A DNA stretch of 64,000 nucleotides from Hemicordylus capensis (taxonomy: Eukaryota > Chordata > Lepidosauria > Squamata > Cordylidae): contig NC_069662.1 in NCBI RefSeq assembly GCF_027244095.1, positions 9,946,501 through 10,010,500 on the forward strand. The letters are read 5' to 3'. The position numbers were made by a program, and so were the translations under genes. Below the pieces are notes generated by a model that had not been told where the DNA came from, did no database searches, and saw only the letters and a list, made by a program, of their open reading frames with translations. Of the stretch, positions 57,297-64,000 are shown piece by piece (position 1 is the stretch's first letter; every line of letters begins with the position of its first letter).

Positions 57297-57485
57297 CACA
57301 CTAACCCCCCCGAAACACACACCCTCCAGTCCCTCTCTTCTTGCCCCTGACTCCCTCTACATACATACCCCAGACTTGCCACACACACTAACCCCCCTGA
57401 AACACACACCCTCCAGTCCCTCTCTTCTTGCCCCTGACTCCCTCTACATACATACCCCAGACTTGCCACACACTAACCCCCCAGA
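57297..57485 (+). repeat. tandem repeat, 85-87-base unit, about 2.2 copies
   Basis: 'ctaacccccc' recurs at 57301, 57386 and 57473; each unit contains 'ctccagtccctctcttcttg' and 'acatacataccccagacttg'. C-rich, in the leader of the hAT element. Confidence 0.85.
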
Positions 57486-58998
57486 AACACACACCCTCCG
57501 GTCCCTCCTCTGGGGACCGCTGCTGCTGCTGTCCTCACCCCACACCTGAATCCCCCCTCCCTGCTGCACTCCTCCTCTCTTCCTTCTCTCCCCCCTCTCT
57601 CTTTTCTCTCTCTTCTCTCTTTCTCTTTGTCTCTCACCCCCCTCTCTCTTTCTCTCCTTTCTCCTCCCCTTCACTTCTTCAACTTCCTCCCACAGCTGCA
57701 GCCACACAGTAGCCTACCTACCTCCGACCCTCACCTGGCTGGCTGCCATCGTTGTTTTTTTTCTTTTGAAAGTTTTTCTTTGATTCAATTTGTCTCTGCT
57801 TGGGGGTGAGTTGAGCGACACAAATAGTGTTGTCTCCTCACTTCCGCCCCTCCATCGTTGACCTACCCCGGTTGCCTGTGCCTCGTGCGGCCGCCCTGCC
57901 TGTGTCCCAGCCCAGGGTGGCGGGCTGGCGGCGGCGCATCCATGACCAGCAGTGAGCGGCAGGAGAAGGACCGGAAGAAGAGGGGTTAGTGCGTGTGCAA
58001 TTGTGCATGTTTTGTTGCCCCCTTTCTCTCCCTAGTTGGCAGTTTTAAATAGGGACACCCCTATTTTGAAATGCATTTGGGTGTGGGGAGGAGGGAAGGA
58101 CCCTTGGAGATGTACTGTTTTAACCTGTGTCTTGCTCAATGAATAAAAAAATTGCTACTGCGTGTTGCATTGCATTGCATGCGTCTTGCAGTTGGTTTTT
58201 TAACAGGTGCCTTCCAGAGTGTTTCCTTGCCTCTGGGGCAGAGATGGGTGGGTGGGTTCTGATGCTGATCTCATGCTGTGCCAATGCACATATATGATGA
58301 TGATGTTCCATCCATGATGCTGCCATCAGTGTTTGCTGCTGCTTGCTTGCCATGGCATTGGGCGGGCAGAGTCACAGTGTGGGTTCCGTTCTGTGAAAGT
58401 GCGACTGGGTTCTGGTTTGGGTTGTGTGAAATCTGAAGTCACTAAATAGGCTGCATTGAAAGGTTGATCGCCACAGCCACACTTGAAAACCTCCCCCCAG
58501 AACCATACCACACTGTGTTTCAGTTCACTAAATAAGGGTTTCCTCCTTTGATCTGCAGGTTGGTTCCCAAGCTTTGACTGTGTCCCTCCCTCCCCAGTAG
58601 GTGCTGTGCCCTCCCCCCATCCATTCTCCCCAAAATAATAGAAATACCTGCCACCCACACCACAACTACTCCACCCAACTGCCCGTGCCACACACACCAG
58701 GGGTCCACCCTTTTAATCCCCAATTTTTTAAAAAAACTCCCAGTCCCATCTCCCCAATTGGCTTGACACCCAAATTTTAAAAGGTCACCCTCCCCCTCAC
58801 TTCAATTGGCTTTCCCCCCCAATATCAAAAAGTCTTCCTTTCCCCCCTAATTGGCTTACTTTTTCTAAACAGACTTCCCCCCCGTTGGCTCCCAATCAAT
58901 TGGGTTTTTTTTGCCCCTTCCAACCCCCTCCAAATTATTTTTTGGCCCCTTTCTGGCCTTACTCTTAAAGTCTCCCTCCATCCTAGATAACAACTAGA

Positions 58999-61762
58999 AT
59001 GTCTGAGCAACGCGAGCGCCGTGTGGCGGCCAGGCCTCGCGCTACGTTGCCAGGCAGAGGACGTGGGAGAGGCCAGGTGCAGGGTGCTCCTGCGCCATGG
59101 AGAGGGAGAGGATGCGGGGAGCCTGAGGACAGCCTGGTTCTCCCCATTGGAGAATTCTTCGCCCCGGCTCCGAGTTTGGTGCGCAGGATTAATTTCCACC
59201 CGCCTGCTGCCGCCAATCGCGGCAGAGACAGAGGCATTAGGGCTATGGTGGGTCCCTCCTCGGCGGCACCAGGTGCTACTGAGGTACCGCCAGTTGTTGT
59301 GGTGGAGGAGACTGAGGGTGTGGAAGAGCAGGTAGAGGGCGGTGAGGATGTAGCCAGGTTCTCCCTCCCTCTGGGGCCCCTTCCCCCAGCCCTTTCGCCA
59401 CTCAGTGGGCCCCCCCCCCTCGTGAAGCCCGACACTCTGGTGGGGAGCGGTCTGGTGAGGTGGTGGAGGAGAGGCCTGCCTCTCCTCTGCCAGTGGAGCC
59501 GGGCCCTTCCTCTGGTGTGGAGGGCGGAAGGGGCGGATTGGGTGGCAGCAGTGGGCAGGCAGCGGCGGCCGCCCCCCCCCCCCCAGGACTGCAGCCACCC
59601 AGAGAAAAACGGCCTAGGATGGCGCCCAGGGGGCAGGAGGCCAAGGGCAGTGGTGTATGGGTGCATTTTGAGGTCCCTCAAGATGCCCCATTCCACGCCC
59701 GCTTTGTCCACTGCAGGATGCTTGTCAGCCGTGGAAGGGACCCTGCGCACCTGGGTACGACGCCTATGTGGAGACACACAGAGCATCACCACCCAGGTCT
59801 CAGGGGACAGGCTGGCAGCGCTAGTGTGCCTTGTGCATCTGCCACTAGGGCGGGCAGCAGCAGTGTGCCAGCCAGCAGGCAGGCTACACTGCCCATCCAG
59901 CGGTGGATGCAGTTGACGGGCAGCCAGCGTATTGTTCGCGTGGACCATCATCACCTCACCCGCCTCATAGGGGAGATGATTTCCACCGATGACCAACCTT
60001 TTCAGGTGGTCGAGAACAACGGCTTCCTCCGGATTCTCCAATACCTGGTGCCCGACTACGTCATCCCCTCAAGGACCACGTTCAGCCAGAACGTGGTCCC
60101 CTCCCTGTACCGCCAGTGCAGGGAGCTCGTGTCGGCCGGGCTGCGTGCGGCTCCAGCGGGCACCAGCGTGCATTTCATGACTGACCTCTGGACCAGTGTC
60201 AGTGGGATGCACGCTGCTTTCCTGGCCCTCACTGCCCACTGGTGGGGACCGGAGAGTGAGGGGACCTCCTCGGGCGATGCTTCCGGGTCCGGCGCGGCTC
60301 CCACTGCACAACAGCACAGGTGGGCCATCCTGCACGTGGAGACGATGGACACGAGGCACACCGCGGAGGAGGTGGCGGCCGTACTCGACCGCCAGATAGA
60401 GGAGTGGATTGGCGGGTGTCCACACCTCTCCCGCGGCTTCATTGTCACCGACAATGGAGCCAACGTTACCGCCGCTGTCGAGACAGTCATGGACTGTGTG
60501 AACATACGTGTATGGCACACACGCTCCATCTGACCGTCAGGGACACCCTTGGCCTTAAGGAGCTGAAGGCATTCCAGGAGAAGGCCCGCCCCATCCCAGT
60601 TGCTGTTGCTGCCACGGCCACGCTTGTGGATAAGTCTCGCAAGCTGGCCGCCCACTTCCACCGCAGCGAGAAGTCCAGGAGACTGCTTCACCAGAAGCAG
60701 GATGACCTTGGGCTTCCTCGCCATCTCATCCCTTCGGATGTTGAGACGCGGTGGAACTCCACCTTCCTCCTGTTCCAGTGCCTGTTGGAGCAGGAGAGAG
60801 TCCTTGTCGCCCTGGCGAGGGACGAGTCCTTGGATGTCTGCGACCTCTCGAACACAGAGTGGAAGCAGATGTCTGAGGCGGTGTCGGCACTCGAGCCCTT
60901 CCAGCTTGCCACGAAGGGCTTGTGTGCCGACACCACTCCCTTGAGCCAGGCACTGCCCACAGCTATGGGTCTCGAGAAGCTGATGGGGGAACTCCAGATT
61001 TCTCTGACCATGCCAGAGGGTCGTGCTCTGGCTGGGAGGCTGAAGTCTGGGGTTGACAGGCAGCTCATTGATGTGCTGGGAGACAGGGAGGAGTATGTCC
61101 TCGCTTGTCTCTGTCACCCAGCCCTCAAGGGCAATGCCGTGAGTGCCGACAAATTGCCCAGGTGGAGGGGCATCCTGGTAGAGAAGGTTAGGGAGGAGGA
61201 GGCCGCTAGGGCCCGCAGAGACCAGGGTGTTGGTAGTGGTGCGGGGGCAGCCACCCAACCCGCACCCAGCAGCAGCATGGGCGGCCAGCCGGCATCAGCT
61301 TCCCCTTCCCCTCCCTCTTCCCAGTCCAGCAGCGCGGCATCCCAGGTGGCGCCATCGCAGCAGCCAGTTGCTACCGACTCGAAATCCGCCCAGTGGTTTC
61401 AGCGGTTCTGCTATGGCGCCATGCCTGGTATGCGGGAGGCTCGACCTGCCAGGCCCCCCTCCAGTGCTGAGCAATGCGTTGCGCAGTACTTGGAGGAGCC
61501 TGTGGAGGAAGACGGCGTGGACTGCGCACAGTTCTGGGCGAGCCGCCGCCAAGTCTGGCCGGACCTGGCGGTGGTGGCTGTGCGCCTCCTCTCCTGCCCC
61601 CCAACCAGTGTCCAGAGCGAGCGGGTGTTTTCACGTGCCGGGGACGTGGTGACACCCTTTCGCTCCCTCTTGGACCCAGGTCTGGTGGAGCAGCTGGTCT
61701 TCCTGAAGGTGAACCTCCCCCTGTTGGGCTACCCCAAGCTGGATTTTGAGCCAGGCGAGTGA
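58999..61762 (+). pseudogene. hAT (Ac-like, BED finger) transposase, two frameshifts
   Basis: Cut-and-paste transposase. It begins MSEQRERRVAARPRATLPGR, an Arg/Gly-rich N-terminus. A shift at the ten-C run 59410-59419 moves to a second frame (to 60511) carrying a BED-like finger (VWVHFEVPQ, VHC, HTEHHH; the first Cys of CxxC appears as Phe), then TDLWTS and VTDNGAN, the first two catalytic Asp motifs. A one-base loss near 60511 leads to the third frame: CMAHTLHLTVRD, ETRWNST, and the C-terminal dimerisation region with FWASRRQVWPDLA and SERVFSRAG (catalytic Glu), ending at 61762. All three acidic residues are visible. Repairable homopolymer error in the C run cannot be excluded, but the second shift is not in a homopolymer. 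Length of about 900 residues is long for the family. GC-rich with many CpG, unlike the surroundings. Confidence 0.85.
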
Positions 61763-62161
61763 TTACCATGGGTTGCCCTATGGTTGGTCACCTGCCTGGC
61801 TCGACCTCTGTGCTTATCCCACCCCTCCCCCCTTCCACCTCTAGCTGAGCTGACGTGCCAGATGCTGAGCCGTGCCAGCCAGTCACAGCGTGTAGTGTGC
61901 CCACACAGAGATGCATTGGTATTAGTAGTTGTAGTGCTGCGACTGGCCAGATGTTTACAATGCCCACGCCCACCTAAAAAGAAACCCAATGCTGACCACC
62001 AGCAGCACAGGCCCTTATCTCTCCACCTGTCAGCATTTGGGGACCTGGCGTGGGCACGGCACACACACCCAAAGTAGCACAGCCCAAATAGTACTAGACT
62101 CAGCGGCAGCGACGGGCATACGTTCTAAAATGCAGTGTAAATATGTAAATAGTTGTATGTA

Positions 62162-62167
62162 AATAAA
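62162..62167 (+). terminator. candidate polyadenylation signal of the hAT transposase
   Basis: AATAAA about 400 bases past the transposase stop, in an abruptly AT-rich stretch. Confidence 0.4.
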
Positions 62168-62512
62168 CATGTAAATAATATTTTCTTTAAAACCCCATGT
62201 TAAAATCAACCCCCAAAATTATGCAAAAGGGGAAAAAAGGTAACAAAGGGAGAACAAAACGATGAATGCTAAATGAATTGATTTTATTGAAAATGTTACC
62301 AGAAATCATGTGTGGGGGGCTTGGTTTACATGGAGAAAATAATTTGATGATTTTTTATAATGAAACGAATGAATTATTATCATCTTATGTTCATCTTGAT
62401 TGTGGTCACTGTTGATGTTGGCTGATGGCAAAAACCCAAAAACCATCAGAATAGCAATGAACTGGCTGCCAACACAACATATTGATTGATAACTATGCAG
62501 GGGGGGAATTGG

Positions 62513-62514
<2 letters not shown>

Positions 62515-62558
<44 letters not shown>
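62515..62558 (+). repeat. (GT)n microsatellite
   Basis: About 22 GT units. Confidence 0.95.
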
Positions 62559-64000
62559 TGCTGGCTCAGTCTGTCTCTTCCTGTTGTGTGTCTGTCTGTC
62601 TGTGTGGATGGATGCTTTCTGTGTAGTGTGCTGTCTTCTGTGTCTGTGCTGTGTGTCTGTCTACATGTTTTTTTCTTCCCCCCCTCCAACTCCCTCCCCC
62701 CATGCCTCCCTCCATCCCTCCCCTCATCCTCCCCCCTTCCTCTTCACCACCCTCCATCCTCCCTTCCAGCCCACCACCAGCTCACCTGCCCCCAAACCCC
62801 GGTCTGGCAGATGATGAGAATCTGGTCTCTCCCACCGAAGCACACACGTGATCACGTGTGTGCATAATATGTGGCTGACCAACTCTGAGCCGGACCCTCC
62901 TCCCCCTTCAATCCCCTCTGCTACATCCCTCTCCCCCTCCCCTTTCCTCCCCCCTTCCCTCCCTCCCCCCTCCTAGCTAGCAGCGCACACATGCACACAC
63001 AAAACACCTGTGGTGGCAAACACCACCAGCACACATGCACTCACACTGGTGCCACCACCTGCCTTGGGCCTCTCCGTGTCCTTGAGCAAAATGTGGTGGT
63101 GGACCAGAGAAGCATTTCTTTCCAGCAAGGCAAAAGGCATGCACTCACACTGCACACACACGAAGAAGAGGTGAAGATGAGAAGAGACAACTTCTAGAAC
63201 CACCAGCAGCAGGTGATTGTTGTGTTGTGTTGCTTCCCAATGCCATTGTCCATGCTCAATGCTCAGTCTGCTGAAACTAAACTAACCATCATCCTCACAC
63301 GCAATTCAGCTCAGCTCAGCTCAGCTGCACAGCACTCACTAACTAGACACTACAGCTAGTGGTAGAAAGAAGAAGATGTCCTGGTGGATTTCAACTTTCA
63401 AATCTGTGCTTGGATTGCCTCGCCTCCTCCTCCTGCCTGTAATTGTGCCCTCCCCCCTTGCAGTTGCGTCGTGACGGGTTGATGTGCGTGCGCCGTCTAC
63501 TTAGCTCTCTCCTCCTCATGTTGGCTTGGCTTGCTAGGCACTGGCTGGCAGCAGCTGTTGGCTGTGTGCTAGGCTCAGGCTGTGGCGCACGTGACAGGAC
63601 TGGGAATGTTAGTGTAGCAGCAACACTGGTTGTGGTGGTAGCAGTAGTAGTTGTTGTTGTTGCTGGGCTGGTGGCTGCTGGCCTGTGCTGACTCTGCGCA
63701 CTTGGTCTGGTTTGGATGCAGATGCAGGGTGTGTGTGCATCATCCATGGGGAGCAGCAGAGCAGAGCAGAGCAGAGCAGAGCAGGTTGGCTGGCTTCTGT
63801 CTGTCGGGCCTAGTCAGTGGCAGGCACTGATGAGGCGGTGGAGGTGGTTTCTTTGGGCATCACATCACCCATCATGCAGAGCAGCAGGTCTGCTGCTCTG
63901 CTGCTCCACCTCCTGGTTCTTCTCTCTGTGTGTGCTGTTGTGCTTAGTGTGCTGCTCCAGCAGCAGCAGCAGTGGCCTTTTTGTTAGATCAGAGAGTTGG
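62559..64000. other. low-complexity, no gene recognised
   Basis: C/T-rich blocks (62680-62960), short GCA/CACA repeats, (AGAGC)n at about 63755-63784 and GTT-rich stretch near 63640. May still be hAT 3' flank. No V2R exon 3, 2 or 1 seen on the minus strand. Confidence 0.45.

Larger units (their letters stand above)
56400..64000 (+). mobile_element. large GC-rich hAT transposon, right end not seen
   Basis: Left end TAGGGATGTGCGGTTCGG at 56400, preceded by TTTGGAGG (possible 8-base target site). A hAT transposase gene lies at 58999-61762 on the plus strand, with a C/T-rich, tandemly repeated leader before it and an AATAAA at 62162. No GCACATCCCTA-type right end occurs before 64000, so either it extends further or the left terminus belongs to a separate short copy. 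If single, it exceeds 7.6 kb, long for hAT. Confidence 0.55.

Noticed and set aside
58825-60041. Long minus-strand open frames (257 and 352 codons) opposite the hAT transposase start
   Set aside because: They are antisense to a clear transposase, lie in GC-rich DNA where stops are rare, and have no recognisable domain.
60056-61258. 400-codon minus-strand open frame
   Set aside because: Antisense shadow of the hAT catalytic region; the plus strand carries the TDLWTS, VTDNGAN and dimerisation motifs.
1-64000. CRISPR arrays, rRNA genes, bacterial operons
   Set aside because: Direct repeats seen are microsatellites, tandem duplications or transposons; no spacer-repeat pattern or rRNA core sequence was found.

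Overview
The window looks like nuclear DNA of a squamate reptile, most likely a lizard. The grounds are a head-to-tail array of vomeronasal type-2 receptor (V2R, family C GPCR) genes, several tRNA-derived SINEs of the kinds common in lizards and snakes, degraded CR1 and L2 LINEs, hAT and Tc1/mariner DNA transposons and many microsatellites. There is no bacterial, organellar, rRNA, tRNA-gene or CRISPR content. The species call is inference from gene and repeat content only.

Genes. Three V2R genes lie on the minus strand, transcribed from right to left. Gene A (17089 to 4196) and gene B (31170 to 20999) each have all six canonical exons, GT-AG junctions and uninterrupted frames. They predict proteins of 883 and 875 residues with a signal peptide, Venus-flytrap ligand domain, nine-cysteine domain and seven-helix domain. 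Gene C shows only exons 4 to 6 (55713 to 44170); exons 1 to 3 are not found in the last 8.3 kb and probably lie beyond the window. Such receptors are expressed in vomeronasal sensory neurons, where they detect peptide and protein cues. The three genes share no operon-like regulation; they are tandem duplicates.

Layout. 1-4 kb: SINE, CR1 remnant and hAT fragments. 4.2-17.1 kb: gene A, with a Tc1/mariner deletion derivative in intron 1. 17.1-21 kb: LINE remnants and a palindromic hAT element. 21-31.2 kb: gene B, with a CR1 copy in intron 3. 31.3-44 kb: a gene-free interval holding an old, broken Polinton (about 33.4-43.8 kb) whose ends may be a pair of inverted repeats. 44.2-55.7 kb: the 3' part of gene C, with large introns full of L2, satellite-like and hAT sequence. 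56.4-64 kb: a GC-rich hAT-type DNA transposon with a nearly complete transposase (two frameshifts), running to or past the window edge.

A recurrent theme is one hAT family with ends TAGGGATGTGC and 8-base target duplications. At least three short copies can be delimited, and the large element at 56.4 kb begins with the same terminus, so it may be their autonomous source. I found no convincing novel molecular system. The observations most worth a second look are a 60-base block 5' of gene A that recurs in inverted orientation in its intron 1, the Polinton boundaries, and the hAT family with its possible parent.
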